Positions 23,001-33,440 of a DNA stretch of 64,000 nt are shown here, in pieces. Location: contig CM041203.1 of the NCBI GenBank assembly GCA_023078555.1, positions 1,445,481 to 1,509,480 of the forward strand, in the 5' to 3' direction. The notes beneath the pieces were generated by a model that saw nothing but the letters and a program-made list of their open reading frames with translations, was not told where the DNA came from and searched no databases. The position numbers were made by a program, and so were the translations under genes. The DNA comes from Ulva prolifera. Lineage: Eukaryota; Chlorophyta; Ulvophyceae; Ulvales; Ulvaceae. Within the stretch, counting starts at the first letter, position 1. Every line of letters starts with the position of its first letter.

Positions 23001-26000
23001 TCGTTCTGGAACGTCCTCGGGCAGCTGACAAACACTGTAGTGTTCTTCTTCTCCGGCGCCGCGTGCGTCAACTTCGTGTGGCGGTCGACGGAGGAGCTGC
23101 AGGCGGAGGGCTACGGCAGCGCGCTCGCGGTGACGCTGTGGCGCCTCCCGGTCATCTTCCTTGCGATCATGGCCGTGCGCATGCTGCTCATCGCGAGCTT
23201 CTCGCCAATGCTGAACCTCTTTGGCGCGAAGCTCGACTGGCGGGTACGGGCCGCGCCGCCTCAGTTGCCCCTCATCGACGCCCACTCCCATCAACAGCAT
23301 GTTGGTCGTTCTTGCAAGTTCATCAACGCCATGGAAGAACGGACTCCGCTGCTCTGGTGTGATTTGTTGCGGCCCTGAACAGGGCGAAGTCTGGGATTCT
23401 CTGTGGTGCCGGGACGGTGCCAGGCGCTCGACTGACACGCACCGGCGTGATGCATGGCGTGACTCATCCAACTGCCGGCGCAGTCGTTCATGTCATTGCG
23501 TTTGGTACACTCTAAGGGGCATGACCTGCCGTTGTCAATGTGAAACAGTATCGCCGTGGCGTGACCGTGCGCACGCATGGTACACATGCATGGCACACAT
23601 GCAGGGGATCGTGATGTGCACGGTCGGCGGCCTGCGCGGCGCGCTGTGCCTCATCATGGTCCAGACGGTCGTGCTCGACATCGGAGCCGGCGGCACCGGC
23701 GGCAACGAGCAGCTCAGCGCGGTCAAGAGCGCGCTCGCGCTGTGGACAGCCGGCGTCGTGCTGGGCACGCTGCTGATCAACGCGCCCGCGCTGACGTTCG
23801 TCCTGCGCGTGACCGGCCTGACAAACGTGAGCCTGCTGACGCTGCAGACACGCGACAAGGCGCGGCAGTCGTTCATGCGCTTCACGGCCGACTGTGTGCG
23901 GGAGCTGCAGCAGGATGAGGACGAGCTGCTGCAAGGCGCGCTGCCCCTCCTCGCCTCGCACCTCCTGCTTGCCCTCAGGGATCTGACGCGCTGTCGGAGA
24001 GCGGTCATCGATGTGTTTGCACCTGTGGCCACTTGTGCAGTTTCTGCCAACTGATGCGCTCAGCAATGACACCCCCGATGTGCATGACCATGCTGAAAGC
24101 ACTGCGCGGGGCGGCCGTGGTTTTTGGGATTGCCAGTCTGACGTTTACGAATAGCATGTGCAATCAGCTGTCTGGCGCGCACACCCGTGGCCCACCCGCC
24201 ACGGCCCGTCCCATGCAAACACGGCTCCCGCCGCCGCTACAGGGGTCGACTGGTCGCAAGTGAAGCAGCTGATCGACTGCAGCGACGAGCTGCGCGAGCT
24301 CGTCGCCCCCGGCGGCACCGAGGACCTCTTCTCCGGGGGGGGCCTCCCCAACCTCCCGCCGTCCCTCGGCGGCGGGGGCAGCAGCGCCGACGAGGGCGAA
24401 AGCGACTCCGACGAGGCCGCCTTTGACCTTCCCGCTGAGCTCCCCAGGTGCTGCTGTGCTGTGTGCTGTGTGCCGTCCCCCGAACGGCTGTCTTTGTGTG
24501 GCCACCTGTGACCGCATTCGTACTCGCCCGCATGGCATCCTCCCCTCCCGGCCACGTGAAGAGCGGCAACAGTGGCTGCTCGCGTGTCTGTCACAGAGTC
24601 GTGTTGGTGTGAGCACAGGGCACGGTGTCTGTTGGCCCTGCCGTGCGTAGCGCGCATGCATGCATGCTGGCATGCTGCCTGATTACGGCCGTTCCATGCT
24701 GCAGGTCGGCAGCGGCGTCCGTCGGTCCAGGGCTCGTGCAGGCGTCCACCGTAGCCGCCACGGCAGGCGTCTCAACTAGCTCAGCACCCAGCGTGCCGTC
24801 CGTGCCGGACATCCTCGTCCGCTCGTCCAGCGCCGAGGCGCCCGCGACCGCCGTGCTGGCCTCAGAGGGCGATGCGGCGGAGCCACCCGGCAACGGCAAC
24901 GCTGGCGCGGAGGCGGCCGCGGGGCCGGAGGATGCGGCCGCGGTGCCGCGGCCACGGATGTCTGCGGCCATGAACAATGTGATCCACGGTGGTAGGGTGC
25001 GGCTCAGCCCTTCCGTTCCATCGGCGCTTGTCTTGCATGGGAATCTTTATCTTTTGGCCTTCAAGCCCGCAGCGTGCCGAGGTCCTTTGCGTAGCCGAGT
25101 GTCCCCGTTCTTCTGTGTACTGTTCAGCACCTGCTGCAGCCGGCGCCGAGGCCTGGCCCCATGCACTGCAAACCTTAGACCACAGCTGTACGCGTTGTGC
25201 CGGGCGGACACATCCCAGATGGCCACCTGCAGGTCGCCCCCGGCTGCATGCTGCGTTGACGTGCCCCTGTTTCACAGGCAGATCTGGCGGGGGAGGGCAG
25301 GCAGGAGGGTCTGCCCCTGGCGGTCGTGGCCTCCCTGGACAACGCCGCCCGCCGCAAGCTCGTCGAGAAACTCAATGGCCAGTGCAAGTGCGGCCCACCT
25401 GGCCCCCTGCCACTGCCATGCACCCCCCCGCACCTCTTCGTGCATGTCGACCTTCCCAGTTGGGTGAGGCGTCGCATGCAGTCCGGTGTGTTTGACTGGT
25501 TTCCATCGTATCAGAAAGGCATGCACCTAAAGCTCTTGTGCCGCTGTGGCCAGTGCTGCCCACAGCTTTGGCTGCACATTCCTCGAGTGAGTCCTTAAAT
25601 GCACCTTTGGCTGTCTTACCCCCAGGTGTGTCTGTAGATTGCACCCGCTGAGTCTCGCGATTGCTCCTCGCATCAGCCTGGATGAGCCACCGAGGCTGGT
25701 CATGTCGCCTAAGTCTTGCCCATCGTCCTGTGTGTCATCACTGCCCCCCCTGCCGGAGCATCCTGCCACAAGCGTTCCTGCTGTTATGCGTGGCGGTCCA
25801 TGCATGTGCTGGAACGCAATGCGTTCGTGGCCACGCACCAGACACCCCCCGGCCACTGCAGGGTGTCCGTGGGCCACGAGGCTGCGGCGGAGGCCTTCTC
25901 GCTCACCCGCAAGAGCTCAGTCAGCTTCTGTGCCAACGGCGGGGCGGCCGCGGCGGCCGTGGACCGCGCAGCCAGCGCCGCGACAGAGTCGGCCGCCGGG

Positions 26001-28848
26001 GACTCTGTTCAACAGCCCCTCCTGGATGGAAGCCAAAGCGTGCGCCGCCAGCTGCTCCACGCTGCGTGGCTGCAGTCTGCAACGGCACACACCTGTAGCC
26101 ACACAGGCACTTCGCATCGCGTTCCGTGATTCACACCACCAGTGTTGGGTCGCTTTACGGCGTTTCCAGGGCTGCCACCCAGATGCTACGTCTGGATACT
26201 CGGAATTGTTACGATTGATCAGGCCCGACGACCCACCCCTGCACACCACGCCTGGGTGGCAAACGGCGCTGTTGTAGCCCGTACAACGATCGCCATGACC
26301 TCGTGTACACACATGCGTCCTCAGCTCCATGCATTGGCTCAGGGCGAGCGCTCGCATCATGTCGCTGGTAGACACGAGTGCATCGTGCAGTGTTTGCACA
26401 GTTCTGTCCACCGGTCGCGTGATCCCGGCACATCACGGCCAGGGCAAACACCCTCACACGCTGCCTCCACCTCTCAAGCCGTTGCCACTCCTACGCCCCA
26501 TGACCTGGCCACCTGTTCTCGTTTCATCCGCCACGCTCAGTGCATCAACAGCCGCAGACGAAGTCAACGCATGATGCCTTGCAGGCACGCCCGGGCACAG
26601 GTGAACACCGGACGCCGCTGTCAAGGCAGTTCAGCAGCCGAGGCCTCGAAGAGACCCCCGACGCGAGCCGCGCCGAGCCCTACGTGCTCATGCTTGATGC
26701 CGCAGCCGGCTTTGCCGCGCCCACGGCGCCGGGCTGTGGCGGCGCGGAGGGCGCCTCCCCCCGCAGCACCTCCACGGCCACCGCCGGCGCCTCACCCGCG
26801 CTCTCGCGGGCGCACTCCGCGCCGTTCTCGGTGCCCATGACCTCCAGATCTCGTGCGCCCCAGCCGTGCTGCGTGCTCCGTGCTGCGTGCTGTGCTATGC
26901 TACCGCCGAGCGGCGCGTAGGCGCGGCCCTGACGGTGCAAATCCCGTCGACGGAACCTCCGCCCGGCGGCGCTGCTGTACATGCATGGCACAGTGGGTCA
27001 ACAGTGGTCGGCCGATGCTTTCCACGTGGCTCGGTGCGCTGAGAGAGCCATCTGGGCGCTCTGGATCGACCTGTGCGCAGGTGTCACGTGCACGGATCGC
27101 GAATGGGCGGGAGTGTCGCGTCGTCGTGCAGGGAAGACCCGGAGCGAGCTGAGCCCGTCCTTCCAGCGTGTGCTGCCGCACCACCTCGCGGCCCTGCCGC
27201 CGGGCGCGCTGCGGCGGCTGCATGACGAGATGACGGCCGAGCAGCGCATGCGCCTCATCGCCGGCATGAAGCGCTACGCCTACCGCAAGCGCCACGAGGG
27301 TGCGCCCCGCACGCACACCCGCTTGCTGCGCTCCGCCGCCGTTGTTCAAACCCTGTGTTTGCGGTGATCGATGATGCGCGTGGTCGAAGCCCGTCGACCC
27401 CCCCCCCCCCCCCCCCTCAGGGGCCGGAAGCCGGTAACCTTGTACTTGTGGTGTGACTCACATGTCTCGGGTTTCGTGCTACATGCAAGTGCGCGCGCTG
27501 CAGGGCCCGGCGCGTCTGCAAGCGGCGGCTGCTCATGTGGTGTGTCGTGCAGGCCTGCTGTCGAGCCTCGGGCTGCGGATGCTGGAGCACGCATGCGACT
27601 CCAGCATGGATCACCCGGAGAACCCTATCGACGTGTTTGGCCACCTGCATGCGGTGCGCACCCGCTGCGCGAGCCGCGCGACGCATATTTTGCGCCACCG
27701 GGCCGTGATGTGCCGCAATTTGCCCCGTGTGATTTCCATTCGACCTTGTGCCCCAACCCGCATGCCGACATACGCGCACCGCGGCTATCGCGTCCCTGCC
27801 GGGCCGGCACGGAACGCAGCGTGGTGTGCCAGCAGTAGTATCACCCTCGCTAGACCGGCCCTCAGCACAGCACAGCACGCAGCGCAGCGGCGTATGTCGT
27901 CCCGGCCATCCGGAGACGTCGACGTCCTGTACGGATACGGTTGAGCTATTGCAGAATCACTTCCCAAACAGCACGCAGCAGTCCTGTGTGCTGTAACGAG
28001 TCCCGGGTGATGTACGCCCCTGCGCCGTGCAGGACTTTGCGGCCGGCATCTCCGTGTGGGTGATGTCCGGGATGCACTTCCGCCTGCGCCGAATGCTGAT
28101 GTCGCTGCGCCACGTCCGCCTCGGCCCGCTGCGAGCACTCGTCACCGCGCCGGTGCGCGCCGCGTGCCGCGTGCTGTCCCTCAAGCTCTCTGACCACATG
28201 CTGCTGGCCCTCGAGGTCGCGATCGAGCTGTGGCTGGCGCTGACGTTCAGCATCGAGGCGCGGATCGTGGCCGGGGACGCGGCGTCGTCGGCGGGCGACG
28301 CGGACGCCGCGGTGCGCGAGGCGCTCAAGCGGGAGCTCGAGGCTCAGAAGGCGGAAGTCTGGGACTTCATCCTTGACCGGTGCGCCCCCTGTGGCCGCCG
28401 AATTCCAACCCCGATGGTAGTGCTCGTTGGTGTAGTCTCGGTCAGCTCCACACGTCAGGGTCGGGGGTGTGACAATCTGCCTCTTCGTGAGCGGATGACT
28501 CAAGGTTTCGAATGTTGTGGTTGGAACTTCACATCATTGGGAGGTTTTCGCGAGTCGACGCGAGTCGCTGCACCTTTGACCGTGAACAGCAGGGTCCAGG
28601 CAGCCCAGGGCCAGCTTGATGGAGCCTACTGTCTTGATTCTAGGTGTGAGTGGCCAGGGTGTCTGTGGTCAGCGGATGGTAACGTAGCAGCGACTTCCAG
28701 GCACCTCGAGGCGCCAGACCGCTTCCGCGCGATCCAGACGTACCGTGCCGCGATGGCAATCATGGCCCAGCAGCGGCAGTTCATCCTGCGGCTGTACAAC
28801 TCCGGCATGCTCACGGAGGCAGAGCGCGAACTCATGGAGGACGTGCGA

Positions 28849-28884
<36 letters not shown>

Positions 28885-31397
28885 TCCCCGGCATACTACC
28901 CCTATGCCATAGCTGCATGCGGGTTCGCGCACGGCTTGTCTGCTTCTTTGTTCACAAGGTAGTCCGGTGTGTGCCATGCGGCAGCATTCGGTCGGCCTCG
29001 ATCGCGTGACCAGACTGCGTGAGACGGCCTATATCTGCCAAGCGTCTGCTCACACGAGGCGCAGTAGGTTCCACGTTCATAAACGTTTGAACAGTAATGT
29101 GCACTTACCACATGTACAGTACGTATCAGGACTTATATTTATTATTTTTATTATTATTTTTTAAAAAAGATTTCTTTATACATGGTGCGGCTGGTTCGAT
29201 CATGGTGCGGCTGGGTCGTCTCCGGCTGTTGTATGAGTGAAGCACCGGCCTGCGAGATGGCTTCGTGCGAGCTGCGGCTGATGCATGCAGGCAGTGGAGG
29301 GCAAGGAGCGCGCTCTGCGGGAGCGCGGCGCGGCGTGGAACCCCCCCACGCTGACGGCGTCGCTACGCAGCCTGCCGTTCCTCGCGGAGGTCTCTGACGC
29401 CCTGTTTGAGGAGATCGTTCTGCAGGTGCTTCCCCCCGTCCTCATGCTGCTCATACTCCCTGGGCCATGCTTGTAGAGCCCTTGCCGTACTCGTGGCGGC
29501 GAAGCCCGGAATACCTTCTCTGCTCTGAACAATCTCTTGGCGCCGCTTGTGCAACTTACCCCGCGTTCCTCTCAAGGCTCTGCCACAAAGCATGCGACGC
29601 TATACGCCGCCGCGATCACCAGAGATGCATGCCAAAGGTCCCTGTGCTCCCCATGCAGGCCACCAGGTCCTCATGTCCCGCACGTCCAGCCAACATTTCC
29701 ATGATCACAGCACCCCCTTGTCTCACCCGGCGTTTGTGCCCACGCGCTGCAGCTACTCGGCAGCTCACACCATCGGCTCACATCACCACATGCATGCAGG
29801 GCCGCATGGCCACGTACGGCCAGGACGAGGTCATCGCCGCGGCCGACGCGCCCCCGGACCGCTCCGCGTTCGTCGGCATCATCCTCTCCGGCCTCGCCAC
29901 CACCACAGTCGCCCCCTGCCAAACCCTGCAGGGCGGGCCAGCCCCCGTGGCGGCGGACGCCGGCGCCGACTCCGCCGCGGACCCGACCCGACGCGCCGCC
30001 TTCCTCACGCACGGCAGCGTCTTTGGCCTCCTGGGCGCGCTGACGGGGACCAACATGCCGGGGCGCGGCAGCGTGGTCGCGCACTCCGAGATGCGCGCAA
30101 CGCACGTGTTTGAGATCCCGAAGCCCATCATCGACACGGTGCGTGCTGCGCACGTCCAGCTGTTTTATAACAAAAAAGACCACTTTTTTCTCCTATGATG
30201 GTCACCCCTTCGTCCAAGTCTTCAAAGCAGCACGATCAAATTGAACCGTTCAACAAAACACACGAACAAGCACACAAGCTGTCCTGGAGATCAAACCCCA
30301 GAACCTGTACCTCGTGACCGCATGCGCATCTCAGGCAGTGAACCCGAGCGCGCTGCGTGCTGTGCAGGTCCGAGAGCGCGCGCGAGCGGGCGACGCCGCG
30401 AGCGCCAAGCTCATGCGGGCCCTTCACCGCCTCGCGGCGACGCAGATCGTCGAGCGCTTCGACGGCGTGCTCGTCAACGCCGTGTCCCACTGGCTGCAGC
30501 AGCACGGCCGCCGCATCACCGTCGGCAGCGCGGCCGACGGGGAGCCCCCCGCCGTGCGCCGCGCCGCCGCGCGCTGGCGCGCGCAGGTCAGCGCGGACAC
30601 GGTTGGCGACGGCCCGATCAATGTGCGGTGGGTGTCTGCGGCGATTCACAGCATACTGCCGCGGGCGGTGGTTGTGGAGGCGGACGCCGGCGCTGAGGTG
30701 GCGCTGCGCGCGAGCGCGGTGCTGGTGAGCGGGCGGCTAGAGGCGGCGGCGTCGCGCGCTGTCGCGGCGGCGCCGTGCGTGCTGGTGTGGCCGGAGTTCA
30801 AGTCGCCGGCGGACGGGGAGGAGGCAGCCGAGGTGAAGGTGAACGCAGGTGAGATCCCCTCGCTGCATGGAAGCCCCTGTTGTTCGTACCGGAAGCATTG
30901 AACATTCTGCCGTCCGGAGTGCCTGTAGCGCCTTGGGGAGTGCCTGTAGCGCCTCCCGACTGCGCTGGTGGCTGAGTGGACAACGGCTGCCAAGCCTTCA
31001 TTCACACATCTCAGCTCTTATTCTTTGCAGCTGGCTGTACGAGCTCAGCGCTCACCGCCATCCTGATCTGTCCTGACCACCTTTGCTCTGGTGAGCTGGC
31101 TGTGAATTGAACTTATTGAACCGGAAGGTAAGTGTGAACTGAACATGAAGCTGCTGGAGGGGGCGGCGAGGCTGAGGCGGTTGTGGTGGCTGTGCAGGGC
31201 CAGAGGGGGCGGTGGTGGTGCTGTGTGATGCCGGGAAGGAGCGCCACAGCCGCAAGCAGTTCCACACGTCTGACATGGTGCTCGGGCACCTGAAGGAGGC
31301 GGCCGGCTCAGACACGATGTCTGCTGCACAGCGGGCATCGCTGGGCGTCAACGGCGCCTACTTCACTCAGCAAGGCAGCATGGCATCGCGATCATGA
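20081..31397 (+). CDS. SOS1: SOS1-like plasma-membrane Na+/H+ antiporter (NHE domain + cyclic-nucleotide-binding-like domain)
   Basis: Exports Na+ in exchange for H+. Roughly twenty exons. Exon 1 (20081-20171) and exon 2 (20348-20430, GQDAVLYGAIAILLGC) join in phase. Exon 3 has FLPPLLLDSAIRIDFFTFRK, ending at an AAG|GCAAGC GC donor. The 21213-21465 exon has the ion-site region STDAVAVTAVLKKANGPE and GVLMEGESLFNDATSIVLF. Later exons at 21.8, 22.35-22.52, 22.97-23.24 (FWNVLGQLTNTVVFFFSG) and 23.6-23.9 kb (GGLRGALCLIM) finish the exchanger. A long Ser/Ala/Gly-rich cytosolic tail follows (24.2-26.9 kb), then a helical region (28.0-28.4 kb) and MAQQRQFILRLYNSGMLTEA, which resembles the SOS1 tail. 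Next come a cNMP-like domain at 29.8-30.1 kb (SGLATTTVAP ... THGSVFGLLGALTG) and the C-terminus to TGA at 31397. Tail exon borders are approximate. Confidence 0.85.
22520..22546. repeat. Poly-C tract (27 C) at an intron 5' end
   Basis: The exon encoding ...YGLYGSATLK ends at 22516; the intron begins GTG and then runs straight into 27 consecutive C. Length may vary or be misassembled. Confidence 0.85.
27398..27416. repeat. Poly-C tract (19 C) in an SOS1-like intron
   Basis: Nineteen C followed by TCAG, so the tract could act as an extreme pyrimidine tract before a 3' splice site. It lies between the exon ending near 27299 and the exon near 27552. Confidence 0.8.
28852..28882. repeat. Poly-C tract (31 C) near an intron 5' end
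   Basis: The exon ending ...ERELMED stops at 28842; the intron starts GTGCGATAA and then has 31 C. The apparent TAA stop is intronic in this reading, because the next exon (from about 29290, VEGKERALRERGAAW) continues the SOS1-like tail. Confidence 0.85.
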
Positions 31398-31673
31398 AGC
31401 CACTTGTGTGTCAGTATGCAGCGCCACAGGCACCGTCCTGGGGCGTTAGCCTGATGCAGGACCGTTCGTTCTGGTAGTTTGACGTGATGAGTTGATGACA
31501 CGTCGAATAGCGGAGCTGGCGTTGGGGGATGAAGTTTCAGATTGCTACGTCAGTGTATTACTGATTATGCATTTTCTACCGAACGGCAAGCTTAACCAGT
31601 TGATTCTAGTTGGACAACTCTGACGTGGGGTGATCAAGCACATATGGCTGCAACGTCTGGTTGCAAGTGCGAG

Positions 31674-31678
31674 TTACA
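31674..31678 (-). terminator. TGTAA-type poly(A) signal of NSRP1
   Basis: TGTAA on the - strand about 32 bases after the NSRP1 stop at 31710, consistent with chlorophyte-type 3' end formation. Confidence 0.4.
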
Positions 31679-31709
31679 ATGAAAGACAACAGACAGGTCA
31701 AGAGAGACG

Positions 31710-32991
31710 TCAGCGATTGAGTTTCCGCTCCTTGGCTCGAGCTCTTGCAGCCTCGATCTTTTCTTGTGCTGTTCGCTTCCTGGGAGCAGCAGCAGGCTCT
31801 CCCGCCTGGCTGCTTGGTGGCGGCGCCTCATCTCCGCTCTGGCGCCTGTGACTCGGGCCTGCTACGTCCTCATCCCCACCAGGCTGCGCTTGAGCGCCCC
31901 CTGCCTCGTCTCTTTGTGGGGCTGCAGATGGCTGCAGTAGACCCTGCTCCAGCTCAAAGCGCTTCCGCTCGTACCGATCCATCTCTGCCATCTTCTTCTC
32001 CAGCTTCAGCTTGGCCTTCTTGGCCATGACAGCCTCAAAGGACGTGCTGTCCGAGGCATGTGATGCAGCAGCTGCGTCTTCCGGCGCAGAGGCATCTGTT
32101 TCTGGGGCCTTGCCCTCTTCTGCATTTTTCCGTGCCATGGCTGACTGGATCACGCCGAGGAAGCCATCCATGCCCTGCTCGTCCACTGTGCGGCCTTCGT
32201 CAGCCTTATCCCTGTAAGATGTGCCACAATCACTACAAGAGGCAGTGAAGAATGAATCATGAGCACTGGGACGCTGCAGAAGTAATGGTCAAGGTTGCCT
32301 GTCCATGCTGTACGTGGTTGTGTGGCTCAACGCATACCTGGCTGCCAATTCTGCTGCAAATTTCCGGTCCTCCTCCAGCTTCTTCTTGTATGCACCTGTC
32401 GCAAACTGCTCTTTCTCCCCGAACAGCTCTTCATCTGCCTTTGCTGAGAGTGCCTCCTTCTTCTCGAAGATGATGTCACGCACGCGTTGTCGTTGATCCC
32501 TGGCTGCAATCATGGATGTCAAATATCTTGGGCCCGCTTTCTCGCCATGAAACGCGTCCGCTTTCGCCTTCTCTCTCTTCTCTTGGATGCCATCATAGAA
32601 GGAGTCGTAGTCAAAGCAATTGGCATCCTCCATTAAAGCAGCAGCTTGCATCTTCCTGACCTAAGCAGCACACATTATATGTCACAGGCTGAAAATCACG
32701 TACATTGCTGCATGTGCATGACCGTTGTGGGCACTGCTGCTGCGGGGTGGTGGCAAGATGCCTCTACACCTGGCCATGCAGTGTTGAGCAACGCGTGCAC
32801 ACCTTTGCATCTCCCCTTTTGACACCCTGTTGAGCACGCACGGCAGCGTTACGATCGTTGGCTAGCTCGTCATCATCATCAGCGTTGCCAAACATGGAAG
32901 GCTTGCGCTGTGCAGGCTTCTTCGCCTGCCCAGCTTGCAAGCCATAAGAGACGCCTTTTTGCCCAATCACGAATGCCTTTTTGCTGGACAT
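31710..32991 (-). CDS. NSRP1: NSRP1-like nuclear speckle splicing regulator (DUF2040 family)
   Basis: Predicted nuclear pre-mRNA splicing factor. Three exons, all phase-checked: 32803-32991 (63 codons, phase 0), 32338-32660, and 31710-32211, giving about 337 residues. The N-terminus reads KKAFVIGQKGVSYGLQAG, then KPSMFGNADDDDE, the family hallmark. Exon 2 holds FDYDSFYDGIQEKREK, GPRYLTSMI and EQFATGAYKKKLEEDRKF, matching the DUF2040 coiled-coil core in order. Exon 3 has GMDGFLGVIQSAM (the conserved short C-terminal-side motif), a basic KKAKLKLEKKMAEMDRYERK helix and a Ser/Pro/Arg-rich tail ending KERKLNR. Divergent from the NELF-C/D gene. Confidence 0.9.
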
Positions 32992-33440
32992 TTTATCGAC
33001 AGCTCTACCTAAAACAGACCAGTTGTGTCAGGAGCGACCTTGTGCATTAGGGACAGGCGCACTGCAGGTTGGAGCCGATGGACTGTACACGCAATACCCA
33101 GCGCCACGCTGGAAAGTAGAGGCCCAAGAACACAAATTTTGCACCGACGACGCCTGCTGAACGAAATACTTGACGCATCGCAACGGATCGTTAATGTGTT
33201 GAAGATGACAAGTGCAGGTACCCCGAAGCCACAAAGTCCGCGCGACACAACGAAATGATCGACACGTCCGCAGATTCAAACAACAGCAATGGAAGCATGC
33301 GAAGAAACTTCACAGCAGTACTTCGGTGGATCGTCCCTGTTTATGTTAGCTCTGATGGTGCCTGATGCTGTGCTGCCTTCGAGTGAGTTTGTAAGCTTCG
33401 GGGAGCCGAGGGCCAAGCTCTCCCTGCGATTTGCGGCATC
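32992..33440. promoter_or_regulatory. Shared divergent promoter region (NSRP1 / NELF-C/D)
   Basis: 449 bases between the two divergent start codons, pairing two RNA-processing/transcription genes. No named element seen; inferred from arrangement. Confidence 0.4.

Noticed and set aside
28843..28851. Stop codon TAA ending the SOS1-like protein at 28851
   Set aside because: A GTGCGA donor directly precedes it, and downstream exons (29.29, 29.8-30.1, 30.36-30.85 kb) continue the SOS1-type tail and cNMP-like domain.
31608..31625. ttggacaactctgacg as a fifth core copy
   Set aside because: Lacks the middle ATTGAC and matches only about 10 bases; chance similarity is likely.
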